Source: Cristatella mucedo
Lineage: Eukaryota > Bryozoa > Phylactolaemata > Cristatellidae
Length of the DNA stretch: 64,000 nt
Reading direction: 5' to 3'
NCBI GenBank assembly: GCA_009760855.2
Contig: WPIO01000088.1
Span: forward strand, 402,501 to 466,500
Shown here: positions 39,198 to 51,215 of the stretch, piece after piece
Position numbering within the stretch: position 1 is the stretch's first letter
Layout: each line of letters starts with the position of its first letter
Notes under the pieces: model-generated
What the model saw: only the letters and a program-made list of their open reading frames with translations
What the model was told of the DNA's origin: nothing
The model's database searches: none
Position numbers and translations under genes: made by a program

Positions 39198-39960
39198 AGG
39201 CTTCGCGATTCGCAGGCGACTTTAGACGCGGAGAACGGCACACACACTGTAGACAGAATGAGATCTGAATACGGTGAGATAAACAGAACTTTGTAATAAT
39301 AGGGGATAATAGCGTACAGTTGCACGAGAAAATTTGGTTGAGTGTTCGTACCCTTGATGTGAGTACATGAGCCGCAAGAGAAAATGAGTCAGTCAGTGCT
39401 CGAGATTTGGCACTGACGGCGTCAGATAAGTTATCAAAATAAATGTTAAAATTGCCCATAACGAGGAAAGATCGATATCTTGCACGCAGAATCGAAATGA
39501 TATCAGGGAAATCTGAGATAAAGCTGGACTTAGTATCTGGGGTGGGGGATATGATAGACCACTGCCACCGTTGGCAGCTTGTTGTCGGATGAACTCAAAA
39601 CAAGCGATTCGACGGACTGCTTTAAGGGGACTGCAAACGGTTTGAAATTGAGAGAGGAACGCAAGACAAGGACAGCACCTCCATTAGTTTTGATTGATTT
39701 AAGGATACGAAAGAAGGAGAATCCTGTTAAGATGACGACGGTTACGGTAGCGCGGGAATTTCTTTAGTCAGAGCTCTGTCAAGGCGAACAGGTCATAGCC
39801 GTTCTCAGCAATTATGTCACGTATTATTAGGGGTTTGGTGCAGATCAATAGATATTTCCAAAGGCAAGAATTAAGATGGACAAACGAGGGACCGATGGAT
39901 CGACTGAATTTCGATTGAAATCTCCTGATTTGACGGCTATCAGATCAGATAGAAGCTGCC

Positions 39961-42056
<2,096 letters not shown>

Positions 42057-42836
42057 CGCCATAATAGTAATAATAATACACTTGATAAAAGCGCCCTCAG
42101 AGAACTCAATCTCTTTCTAGGCGCTTTACATTTGCCGCAAAGGAAACGCGATCGAATGGTGAGTGGTATCATGCTTGATAAACAACAAGAATAACATGGT
42201 TAGGGGTGACATGCACAGGGTCAGAATGCAAGTGTGGGTAGTGGTAGCACGCATCAGTGTCAGCACACAAAAGCACATAAAGAACGAATCGTAGGGACCC
42301 ACTAAATGCTGTCATAAATAGGTACGTTTTTAGTTTCTTTTTATATGTGGTCAAGTCAGGGGATGTCATGACGCAAGTCGTGTGTGAGTTCCAGGCTTCG
42401 GGAGCATACGAACTAGATGCTCGATCTCCAATGGATTTGAGGTTTGTGCGAGGTATAGGTAAACAGTGAGATTCCGAAAAGCGGGTGGTATGATGCTTAG
42501 CCTGGTGGGGGAGTAGATCTGATAGGTAGGCTGGAGCCATAGAATGAAGGGACCTAAAAGTGAGCGACAAAACCTTGAAGTCTATCCGCTGCTTGACCGG
42601 TAGCCAGTGCAGGTCTGTAAGAAGTGGTGTGATGTGGCAACTGTGGCGCTCACGACAGATATGTCTAGATGCAGAGTTTTGCACCATTTGTAAGCGCCTT
42701 ATTGCACACGCCGGCAGACTAGCAAGCAGTGAGTTACAGAAGTCGAGACGGGATGTCACAAATGCACGGACTAACTTAGATGTGGTATCCCTATCTATAC
42801 AAATCCGAATTTCTGCAATGTTAAAGCCATGACTTA
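42057..42836 (-). mobile_element. LINE family 1, 3' half with intact tail
   Basis: On the minus strand a 196-codon frame (42759-42169) carries the CR1/L2 C-terminal pattern: SRLDFCNSLLASLPACAIRR, LTDLHWLPVKQRIDFKVLSL, YLSDLLPHQAKH, DRASSSYAPEAWNS, LTTYKKKLKTYLFM. A stop follows, then the 3' UTR, the hairpin and a (TTA)n-like tail at 42060-42080. 5'-truncated near 42836. Confidence 0.9.
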
Positions 42837-43428
42837 CATCAACGGCTCTCCGGCCTAGGCCTCAAATCAGCTCCCATGCCAACGCCGAGTCCGGAATCAC
42901 AACTGCCTGCCTCTCTCGTGGCGTCGGCTTTTATACGGCCTCGGCCACATATTATCGCACAATTGCATAATCGCGACGAATAAGTGCTTACTACTACTAA
43001 TAATCAATAACTAATCCTTAATTAATTAATAATAAATAATTTTTTATCAGCGTTAACCTGGCAGGCTTAGCTGGCGCCGCCGTCTCGCTGCCGCTGCCGC
43101 GCCGCCGCTTGCGAAGCGACCTCCTCCTGTGGTTGCTCGGCGTTTGCCCGCCGAGCCGCACCTACCGGGACGACCGCGTGAAAAAGAAAACGGAAAGAGG
43201 TCGCCGCAGCCGCTTCGAACTTCGCAACTTCTTCCTTGCGACGTTCGCGAGGTTCGGTGCAGGCAGCTCACGCATTTTCGGCGGATGTGTGGCCACAGCG
43301 TTGCGAGAGCGCATCGGTCTGACGATTGTGTCTCACTATGCGTGCTGCTCGAGGGCGCACGCTGCAAGCCTAACGGCAGATACGCCCACCAGCACCGGAA
43401 GCGCCCAGCATCACTTTGAGCGAAAGCA

Positions 43429-43476
43429 TGTATATATATATATATTTTATTTATTTATATACACACACATATATAT

Positions 43477-43509
<33 letters not shown>

Positions 43510-43511
43510 GT
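43429..43511. repeat. (TA)n/(TTTA) microsatellite cluster
   Basis: TA runs broken by ATTTATTTAT and ACACACA, abutting a SINE2 tail. Confidence 0.92.
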
Positions 43512-43645
43512 AATTCATTTGTATTGCGCCCTAAGAGAAGTTAACCTCGATTCGGGCGATTCAGCTATTCCATGGGGCTCGAGCCCACGACCTCGGCCCA
43601 GACCTTGGTCGGGGCGCAGTACCTTGACCGCTGGGACAAGCCAGC
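43508..43645 (-). mobile_element. SINE family 2 copy
   Basis: Inverted tail 'attgcgccctaagagaagtt', then GGGGCTCGAGCCCACGACCTC (reverse box B, GGTTCGAGCCC-like in the family) and a CCTTGACCGCTGGGACAAGCC end. On the minus strand it reads as a tRNA-like head followed by a LINE-like tail. Confidence 0.7.
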
Positions 43646-43990
43646 GTGCGTGGTGCGGATAGCTCAAGTTGCTGGAATGCCGTAGCCAACCGTCGAACTA
43701 CCCTTTCAAGTTAATAGTCCTTTGAAGTTCTGGGATTTAATTGTTCAATTTCAACCGTCGAGTGAGTCAGCGTTGCAGCTACATACGCAAATCAGCAAAT
43801 TATCTTCCCCTCTTGACACTCATCGTCGCTGTACGTAATAGTCGTAATAAGTACTAGAAATAGCACGATACCAAGAGCACGTTGTAAACCAAACGTCAGT
43901 GAAGGTGACGGCCTTACTACCCAACGGACTCACTAACTAACGAACTTGGCAATTTCTAGCGGTAGATTAAGTATACATGTCTTACATGAA

Positions 43991-44378
43991 TGTATGGTTT
44001 TGTCGCTCACTTTTAGGTCCCTTCATTCTATGGCTCCAGCCTACCTATCAGATCTACTCCCCCACCAGGCTAAGCATCATACCACCCGCTTTTCGGAATC
44101 TCACTGTTTACCTATACCTCGTACAAACCTCAAATCCATTGGAGATCGAGCATCTAGTTCGTATGCTCCCGAAGCCTGGAACTCACACACGACTTGCGTC
44201 ACGACATCCCCTGACTTGACCACATATAAAAAGAAACTAAAAACGTACCTATTTATGACAGCATTTAGTGGGTCCCTGCGATTCGTTCTTTATGTGCTTT
44301 TGTGTGCTGACACTGATGCGTGCTACCACTACCCACACTTGCATTCTGACCCTGTGCACGTCACCCCTAACCATGTCA
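43991..44378 (+). mobile_element. LINE family 1, C-terminal fragment (first of a head-to-tail pair)
   Basis: Encodes LTFRSLHSMAPAYLSDLLPH through LTTYKKKLKTYLFMTAFSGS, followed by the start of the 3' UTR. It breaks off at 'ccatgtcatt' and joins directly to a second fragment of the same family in the same orientation. Confidence 0.88.
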
Positions 44379-44885
44379 TTGGCCGTGCCTTTAGTTCGTA
44401 TGCTCCCGAAGCCTGGAACTCACTCCCGACTTGCGTCACGACATTCCCTGACTTAACCACATATAAAAAGAAACTAAAAACGCACCTAGTTGTGACAGCA
44501 TTTAGTGGGTGCCTCTGATTCGTCCCTGATGTGCGTACGCGTGCTGACACTGTTGCATGCTGCCACTAACCGCATTTGCATGCTGACCCTGTGCATATCA
44601 CCCTAACCATGTTATTCTTGTTGTTTATTGAGCATGCTAGCCTTTCGACCGGACTTTCTTTGCAGTAAAGGTAAAGTGCCTAGAGGTCCATTGGTTAAAG
44701 TGCTCTCGCCCCGATCAGGGTCTGGCCGAGGTCATGGGCTCTAGCCCCGTGGCATACGTGAAGCGCCTGAGTCGTGATCAAGTTCTCTCAGGGCACTTTA
44801 CAAATTAATTATATTATCTTTTATATATTTAGAAAGAGATTGAGTTCTCTGAGGCGGCTATAACAAATTGTTATTTTTATTGTTA
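44379..44885 (+). mobile_element. LINE family 1, second fragment, interrupted by a SINE
   Basis: Restarts at the codons for FSSYAPEAWNSLPTCVTTFP and runs through the 3' UTR into the terminal hairpin ('ggtaaagtgcctag'). The hairpin is interrupted by a SINE2 and resumes at about 44829 with 'tagaaagagattgagttctc', ending in a TTATTTTTATTG tail. Confidence 0.85.
44693..44829 (+). mobile_element. SINE family 2 inserted into a LINE 3' hairpin
   Basis: tRNA-like head with 'ggtccattggttaaagtgctc' (A-box side) and GAGGTCATGGGCTCTAGCCCC (B-box side), then a tail 'gtgatcaagttctctcaggg', 'cactttacaaatta'. Its insertion splits the host LINE tail between GCCTAG and TAGAAAGAG. Confidence 0.72.
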
Positions 44886-45637
44886 TTTTTGTGGCCGCCG
44901 TTGAACGCCTGCAGCCGTCCCTTGCGGTCAAATGGACCTGTCTACGATATCGATATCGATATCGACATCGATACGGATATATAATGCAATGCTATATATA
45001 ATGTTATGTAATGCTAAGGTATACGCTTTATCACCTCATCCTCATCATCTTCGTCATCGCTGCCGTGACCCGCTATTGTCGGCGTGCTGCATCGGCGTGC
45101 ACCGGTGCAGCACAAACCAGTCACCTGCAGCCGTACTGCAAGGAGGTTAAGTAGTCGCCAGCACTCGTCGTGCGTCGGCTGAGACAGGCGCCGTTACGAG
45201 CGCTGCTGCATTTTCGGCCATTGTTCTGACTGACCGCGGGAGCTGCACGGCGAGCGCGTGCAACAGCCGCGCTCGCTCGGAGAGCGACGGAGCGCACGGG
45301 AGCGCCCGGAGAGCGAGCGGCCGGCGAAGCGATGATTAAAGAAAAATAGGTCGGCGGCGATTAATAATGTACGGCGGGCGCGAGTTTCGCTCTGAAGCCC
45401 GTTGACCCAATTAGGCGGGGATCTGTGCCGCGCCCTCGATTTAGACGTTTGGCCGCCGGCTGCGGCGCTCCGCCGCCGCTGGCGGGCGGCGGCGCGTCGC
45501 GTCGCGCAGGTCTTCCGGAGGCGCGAGGTGAGGCGGCGCGGTGGCGGCGTTGACCGGAACTAGTTGACCGTTTGGACCGGAAGCAGTAGATGGCGCACTC
45601 GCTGTCGAGAACGTAAAGCCGAGAAGTGCCAGTGGTT
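44886..45637. other. No supported gene
   Basis: A GATATCGATATCGATATCGA run at 44945-44965, then GC-rich DNA with GAGCG-rich repeats at 45250-45325. Confidence 0.4.
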
Positions 45638-45694
45638 TATTATAATAGTAATAATGCACTTGATAAAGCGCCCTCAGAGAACTCAATCTCTCTC

Positions 45695-45725
<31 letters not shown>

Positions 45726-45914
45726 AGGCGCTTTACATTTGCAGCAAAGGGAAATGCAATTGAATGGTGAGTAATATCATGCTTGATAAACAAACAAAAT
45801 GAACAATATGGTTATGGGTGACATGCACATGGTCAGCGTGCAAATGTGGTTAGTGGCAGCATGCACAGTGTCAACACGTATAAGCACATGAAGGACGAAT
45901 CACAGGGACACAGT
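45638..45914 (-). mobile_element. LINE family 1, 3'-end fragment with CT-expanded hairpin
   Basis: The 3' UTR matches the 42.1 and 57.3 kb copies ('gcatgcacagtgtcaacacg', 'catgcttgataaacaa'), with hairpin and (TTA)n tail. The short CTCTTTCT element of the hairpin is replaced by about 40 bases of CT repeats at 45686-45725. Confidence 0.82.
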
Positions 45915-46339
45915 AGCGGAAACTGTCGCATTATCGCTTCCACGAGTTTGTGCTTCCAGTCTTGGCGTTTGAACTGGTTTTAGCTCTAGGCCACCGCTGA
46001 GCCGTTAAAGTGCACCGCGGGCGCTGCTGAACGCCCGCAATCCTCCGCCGTTTTCAAATGGACCACGTCACGTGTCACGGATATGAAACTCGTTACTTAA
46101 AGGTAGGGGGCGCTCTTCGTCGTCGCTGCGTTCCGCTGCAGTCGGCTGCGTCACGTGCGTTCATTGGCGCCGCACCCGCAAGTCGCAAGAGCACGGAGTG
46201 TCGCTTCCACATCCTGAAACGGTGCGGCTTCCACATCCGGACACAACTAGGCCGCAAGCGCAGCGCTCGTACCGCCAATCTCAGCCGAATCTGCGCGGCG
46301 AATATTGGCGAAGCGTGAAACTTGCGTCGCGGCCAGCCC

Positions 46340-46535
46340 CTGGGCGTTAGCCCAGGGGTAAGGTGGTTGCTCTTCATGACATAGGTCATGGGGTCAAGGT
46401 CGTGAGTTCGAGTCCTGCAGTGGGCCATCCTGTTATCGCGCCCTGCAAGCGGCGGCGATAGATAGCCGCTACGGGTCTTCTGCCGCTATGCAAATGGGGC
46501 CGTCAAATCGGCTGACCTTTTATTTTTACTTTTAC
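46340..46535 (+). mobile_element. SINE family 1 copy
   Basis: 'aggggtaaggtggttgctctt' A-box region, GAGTTCGAGTCCTGCAGTGGG box B, 'gcggcggcgatagatagccg', 'tcttctgccgctatgcaaat' and the 'cgtcaaatcggctgacctttt' end. A short hairpin CCCCTGGGCGTTAGCCCAGGGG sits just 5' of the head. Confidence 0.72.
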
Positions 46536-46639
46536 TGCCCCGGCGCCGCGTGTCTTACCTGTGCTGGGCTGACCTCGCAGACGGGCAAGCAATCAGTCGG
46601 TGCTAGCCAGCAGTTGCTGCTGCAGCTGTCCCATTCCTC

Positions 46640-46990
46640 CGCTTAAAGACAGTTGGAGACAGAAGCTTTAGCTCTGCAGGTCCTAGACTGTGGAACTCGC
46701 TTCCACAATTCTTACGCAACGACAACTACTCTCCTACTGCCGACTATGGCACATCCTTTTCAGCGGTCCTGAGCTGCTACTTCTATGCTACTCACAACCT
46801 CAACTGCTCTCCTGACTCTGCTATGCTTCCCACGTTCTCTTTGTTGCGTGAGACGAAGTCTGTTGGCTACCGAATACGTACCGAAAGCCGCTTAGGCTGT
46901 GAGTGATCTATTCAAAACTCTCCTGCGTAACACCCACACGGTCTCTATGACTTTGTGGAGTTACAGAGGAGATACTTTACATTGCATTAC
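46640..46990 (+). mobile_element. LINE family 2, C-terminal fragment and tail
   Basis: A translated frame reads 'FSSAGPRLWNSLPQFLRNDN', 'TSFSAVLSCYFYATHNLNCS' and 'PDSAMLPTFSLL', a LINE C-terminal pattern. The 3' tail is 'actttgtggagttacagagg'. The minus copy at 60.1 kb encodes closely similar residues. Tail pieces alone occur at 29.8 and 49.74 kb. Confidence 0.65.
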
Positions 46991-47802
46991 AGCTCCTGCA
47001 CCCGCCTCCATCTTGGCAGCGCAGCTGCTCGCCCTGTAACGTAACCGACGTAACCCCGCCCCGCCCGCTGCGCGACTTAACCCCCAAAGTAAAACGCTAC
47101 GCGAGCGGGCTGCACCGCGGCTGCGCGGCGGCGGTACGGAATCGATTACTTCCGCCGTCCTACGACAAACACCCGGTTCGGAATTCTAGCTAGACCATAT
47201 CAGGCTGACGGTGGCATTTAATTATCTCTTGACAAACGCGTGCTGCGAGCTAAAGGGATCATTAACGACGCTACACATTCGCTGAGCGCCGGCGGCAGAT
47301 CGAACGAGCCGCTCCCTCATTGTGGCGCCGCGCCATTGATCGGGGCCCGCCCGCGCTCCGGCGGCACAAAGGTCACCGTTGGCGACGCTGACTTTCGCGC
47401 GAGCACTCTTTGTCTTCCCGCCGATCGGCGCCCGGCGGCCAACGCGCCATTCGGCCCGGCCGCCGTCCGCCGGGCGCGAGCCGCCTCCGAGCGGAGAGAG
47501 AGCGCCGCGCGAGCCGCCGCCGAGCGCTGACGTCGATCGCGACTCCGATCGGTCACATGCGAGCCGACCGACGCGGCCGCCGCGCAGAGTTCGTTCTTCG
47601 AGCGCATCGGCCGAGCGTCTTCGGCTCCGGCTCGGACGTACTTCCGCCGGCGGCGGCCTTCCTGAGCTGCAGGCCACCCGATACGCTGCGGCGGCGCGAA
47701 GCTCAGCCGACGAGAGGCGCCCGGCAAGCGCGCGGCGCCCGGGCCGAGCGGCGGCGGTCTCTTGGCTAGCCGCGTCCACTCGGTTCACTAGCGACGGCGG
47801 TG
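46991..47802. other. 5' flank of gene C
   Basis: GC-rich with many CG dinucleotides. The minus frame 47788-47222 is the complement of this CpG-rich flank and has no domain. Probably promoter or 5' UTR of gene C, but I see no diagnostic promoter element. Confidence 0.35.
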
Positions 47803-48711
47803 ATGGACGATGGACGCGAAGACGGCGGCGGCGGTGGCGCAGAGGACGCCCTGCGTCAGCTCGACGTCGGCGGCGGCTGCGGCGACTACAAGGGCGCCTT
47901 ACTGCTGCGCTTCCTGCGCGATCAGGCGTTCATAGGTCAGAGGCTCAGAGGTCAGAGGCTCGACGAGTTGGCCGCAACGGCGGATGAGGAATATTGCTTC
48001 TCATCGGCGTCGTCGGACGAAGGCGGCGGCGGCGGCGACTCGCTGACGTCCGCTCTTCGAGACCTGGACGTCGAGGACGCTCGCTCTCTTAACGCCCTGC
48101 AGCTTCACCAGCGGCGACTGCGACTCAGCAGCAGCAGCGTCGCCGGCGGCGGCCGCGCGGCGGCGGCAGAGACCGACTGCGCCGAAGGCGGCGCGGCCAC
48201 GGGTAGACCGAGCGCGCCGCCGGCCTTGAGGCCTCGCAGCAAGGCCGCCTCGTGCCTGCCGCTCGCCGCCGCCGCCGCCGCAGGGACTCGCGACGGCGGC
48301 GGCGACGACGAGCAAGAGCGGCGCGCGTGCAGCACAGGAGAGTTCGAGCGCCGCGGCGGCGAGGCGGCAGCGATGATTCGAGGCGAGCGCAGCAGCGCCG
48401 ACTGGCGGCGGCGGCTGAGCCGAATATCGCTCGACTCGCCGCCGCCGCCGGCGGCGTTCCGGCAGCTGCCCGACGGCCTGCGACCGATGCCGCCGCCGCC
48501 GTACGGCAGCGGCGTTGGCGTCCGTCGCCGGCAGTACGCCGACCCCGCGGCGGCTTCGGCGTCGCCGGCGGCCTGCGTGGCCACCTCCTACGCAGCCGCC
48601 GACGGCGGCGGGAAGTCGGCGGTGAAGCTGCCCGCCTTGTTCAAGCCGCCCGGCGGAGTCGGCAAGTTTGACTACGCCGCGGTTCGCTACGCAGGCGTGA
48701 ACAACGCCTGA
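47803..48711 (+). CDS. Gene C: 302-aa Gly/Ala/Ser-rich protein
   Basis: ATG at 47803 is the first in-frame methionine after the TAG at 47767. The frame runs to TGA at 48709-48711 and an AATAAA lies at 49327-49332. The N-terminus is acidic and Gly-rich (MDDGREDGGGGGAEDALRQL) with a short hydrophobic helix-like part (KGALLLRFLRDQAFIGQRL). The middle is Ala/Ser/Arg low complexity with 'WRRRLSRISLDSPPPP'. The C-terminus is compact and less repetitive (LPALFKPPGGVGKFDYAAVR ending YAGVNNA). No catalytic motif or membrane segment is visible. A GGTCAGAGGCTCA doublet at 47935-47957 contains donor-like GGTCAG strings, so an intron cannot be excluded. Function unknown; a disordered adaptor is the likeliest class. 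Confidence 0.55.
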   Translation: MDDGREDGGGGGAEDALRQLDVGGGCGDYKGALLLRFLRDQAFIGQRLRGQRLDELAATADEEYCFSSASSDEGGGGGDSLTSALRDLDVEDARSLNALQLHQRRLRLSSSSVAGGGRAAAAETDCAEGGAATGRPSAPPALRPRSKAASCLPLAAAAAAGTRDGGGDDEQERRACSTGEFERRGGEAAAMIRGERSSADWRRRLSRISLDSPPPPAAFRQLPDGLRPMPPPPYGSGVGVRRRQYADPAAASASPAACVATSYAAADGGGKSAVKLPALFKPPGGVGKFDYAAVRYAGVNNA

Positions 48712-50100
48712 TAGCGCGTCTCTCTCGGCGGAAGCGGCGCCCGAGCGTGGCTCGAGCGATCGCTAGCGCGAGCCGCTTCAGCCCCGGCGCTCGTTCGGGG
48801 CGCTGTCGCCGACGAAGCCGGGAAAGCCCGGACGGACAGGCAGCGGACAGCCGCAATCAGGAACCGGAACGCGACGCGCGCTGACGGACTTGTCGCCCGA
48901 CGGAGTCGGCGCCGAGCAATCGGCTCTCTTCCGCCCCTCCATGCCGGCCCAGCCCGGCCGCCACCGACGACGGTCGGCATAGACCAATCACCGAACTGAC
49001 TCGCTCGGGTGGTTTCGAGCCACGACGAGAGAGAGAGAGAGAGAGAGATAGAGAGAGCGAGAGCGAACCGACCGAGAACTTCAGCCCGGGCGGTTTCTTT
49101 ACTCGCTTTTTTTTATAGAGACCGATATTTTTTCGTCGCCTACCGAGGAGATATTACTTTTTCGCGTTGCTAACGCGCGAGTAGCCCGTTCGGGGTCCAC
49201 CGTAGCACTTGCAAACGGCTCGAATCCGTTCTAGCGCGAGGAGTGCAGCCATTCGGCCCGGGCCGCTCGGACCGTCTGCTCGAGCGGACCGGGCTGACGA
49301 GCGGCCGCGCGCGCTCTCGCGCATGAAATAAAGGTCAGAGCACTTCAAGGCGGTCGGTCGGCTGTGGCAGTCGCAGCGTCGTTCGCGAGGCGGCGGCGGC
49401 GGCAACGTCTGACCGGAAGTCGTCCGCGCCCCCCCCCCCGCGAGTTCGCGATGCCGCGGTCGGGTGCGCTTCGGCGGAAGAACGACGCTCTTGCACGGGA
49501 GTCGCGTTTTTCGCGTCCTTTTGCGCCTGCCGGGCTGAGTACATTGAGAGAACAAGCCCGGCGTCTGCCTTTTAATTATTTTAATTATTAATTATTTAAA
49601 TGATTCTCTTATCCTTTCGTTCACGTGTTATATCTGCACGCCTGGTGAAGCACGCTCATCGGTGTTGAAAACGTTTGCAATGACGTCTCTCAGTCGTCTC
49701 TTCTTAGTCACCTCCTCCAGCTTTGTCGTTGCCATTAGGCTTTGTGGAGTTACAGACAGACATTACATTGTCACTGGAGACCGTCATTGTCACAATTTTT
49801 CTCCCATCTATTTGCTATGGCTTTGTCGTCGTTCGTGCGAGTTTCTCATTTTCATGCGACTTTTAACCGACCGTACGTTTCTCCCCCACCCACCCCAGCC
49901 CGGCTACGGTCATTCTCGCGCCGTCGCGCACCCGGATGCACGGGGCTGCAACGTAAGTCTGCGAGGCACTTCGGCAGCGCCCATCCGGGGCGTTCCGTGA
50001 TTTATCTAATAGTCAGGTCTTGGTTTGACACTGGACACAGCTTCCTGTCAGCGTTCGGCAAGCGGGTCTCTCTCAAGCCGCAGGGCCCAGCCGGGTCCCA
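48712..50100. other. 3' flank of gene C and unassigned DNA
   Basis: Includes a candidate polyadenylation signal AATAAA at 49327, a short GA run at 49027-49050 and a poly-C run at about 49431-49440. A LINE-family-2 tail fragment (TTTGTGGAGTTACAGACAGA) lies at 49741-49770. No further gene seen. Confidence 0.4.
49741..49770 (+). mobile_element. LINE family 2 tail fragment
   Basis: 'ctttgtggagttacagacag' followed by ACATTACATTG, matching the end of the copy at 46.96 kb. Confidence 0.5.
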
Positions 50101-50104
50101 TCCT

Positions 50105-51215
50105 TTACTGCGATACAGCTGCAATTTCCACAACAAACGCCAGAAAACTCTCGTTTTGACTCCAAATTATACCGAATAATGTTCCGGAATTTAGTTTTAA
50201 ATTTTCCAAATTGCACGCGATTGCGCTTGCCATCTCGTGCTACGCCCTCTCATGCTACGATCTCTCGTGCTACGCTCTAAGATGGCCCGCGCTGGCCAGC
50301 GTTTGTACGCATTCAAACTGCGATACAGCTGCCATTTCATCAAAATGCTTTGCAAAACTGCGGTTTGAATTCTAAATTATAGAGAGCAGTGTGCCGAATT
50401 TACCCGGCCAATTTCAACCAATTGCGCTTTCCCGTTGTCATGCTATAACCACGGATGGCCAGGCTCAAAAGGCAGCCCACAACATTTGAACTGCAATTTC
50501 GGCCAAAGGCATTGCGAAACTGCAATTTTAATTTCTAATTACAGGCAAAAAGTGTTTCTCGTGCTAAACCACCTCTGTCATGCGACTGGGCTAGATCATT
50601 CTCATACTATGGCCTACAGTGGCGATACAGCTGCCGTTTCTAGAAAAATCGGCATAGTCAAATCGGCCGTTTATTCAATTATGGTTTTCATTTCAAATGA
50701 TCGATAATTGTATTTCAAGTTTACTCTCAAGATTTCACGCGATTTCGCTTTCGCGTTCTTACGCTATGGCCTCCCATGACTCGGGCCAGCCAGCCTCCCT
50801 GCATAATCGAACTGTATGCGAGACGGCTGCAACTTCCACATTACGCGTTTTGCGACTGCAGTTTTGATTCCACGGCGAGCCGTGATGGCACGCACTAGGT
50901 AAGGCGGTTGCTTTCACGACCTCGGTCCCGAGGTCGTGGTTCGATTCCTGCGGTGGGTGACCCTTTATCGCCGCTGCAAGCGGTGGTGATAGCCGTAAAG
51001 GCTCTTCTGTCGCTATATAAAAAAGAGGCTGTTTAATCAGCTAGGATTTATTTATTTATTTTATTTATAAAAAAAATTCCAAGTTTACTCACAATTTTGG
51101 ACATTTTCGCGAGCATGTCCTCACGCAATGGCCTCAAATGGCCCAGGCCGACGTGCAATTTCAAACTGCGATACAGCAACCATTTACATAATAAGCTTTG
51201 TGCAACCGCGGTTTC
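50105..51215. repeat. Degenerate tandem repeat of about 150-210 bases
   Basis: The string GCGATACAGCTGCCATTTC recurs in diverged form near 50110, 50320, 50622 and 51170, with partial versions near 50490 and 50815. Each is followed by 'tgcgaaactgcNNtttTgaNtcNaaatta' and then 'caattgcgctttcNcgttctcatgctatggcc'. A SINE1 sits inside the array. Confidence 0.6.
50883..51062 (+). mobile_element. SINE family 1 copy inside the tandem repeat
   Basis: Best-preserved copy: GATGGCACGCACTAGGTAAG, the palindrome CGACCTCGGTCCCGAGGTCG, box B GGTTCGATTCC, 'ggtgatagccgtaaaggctc', and the 3' end 'gaggctgtttaatcagctag' with a T/A-rich tail. Confidence 0.82.

Larger units (their letters stand above)
37030..39960 (-). 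mobile_element. LINE family 1 (CR1/L2-type), long decayed copy
   Basis: Read on the minus strand the order is that of an ORF2. An endonuclease N-part ('IIAENGYDLFALTEL') lies near 39.8 kb and an endonuclease C-part ('GNFNIYFDNLSDAVSAKSRA') at 39460-39330. The linker at about 38.45 kb has 'TTCPLDPIPT'. The reverse transcriptase (38.02-37.56 kb) has FDAIDHQCLLERL, the GVPQDSVLGPVLF motif and the catalytic FYADDT box. The thumb and C-terminal part ('DLHWFPVKQRIDFEVLSLTF') is at 37.55-37.04 kb. Frameshifts and stops separate the parts, so it is dead. It lacks the family's final codons, hairpin and (TTA)n tail, and an ATCGAT-rich block interrupts it at 39.06-39.20 kb. Confidence 0.85.

Noticed and set aside
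47222-47788. 188-codon minus frame upstream of gene C
   Set aside because: Complement of a CpG-rich flank, Arg/Ala-rich, no motif, and no partner exons.
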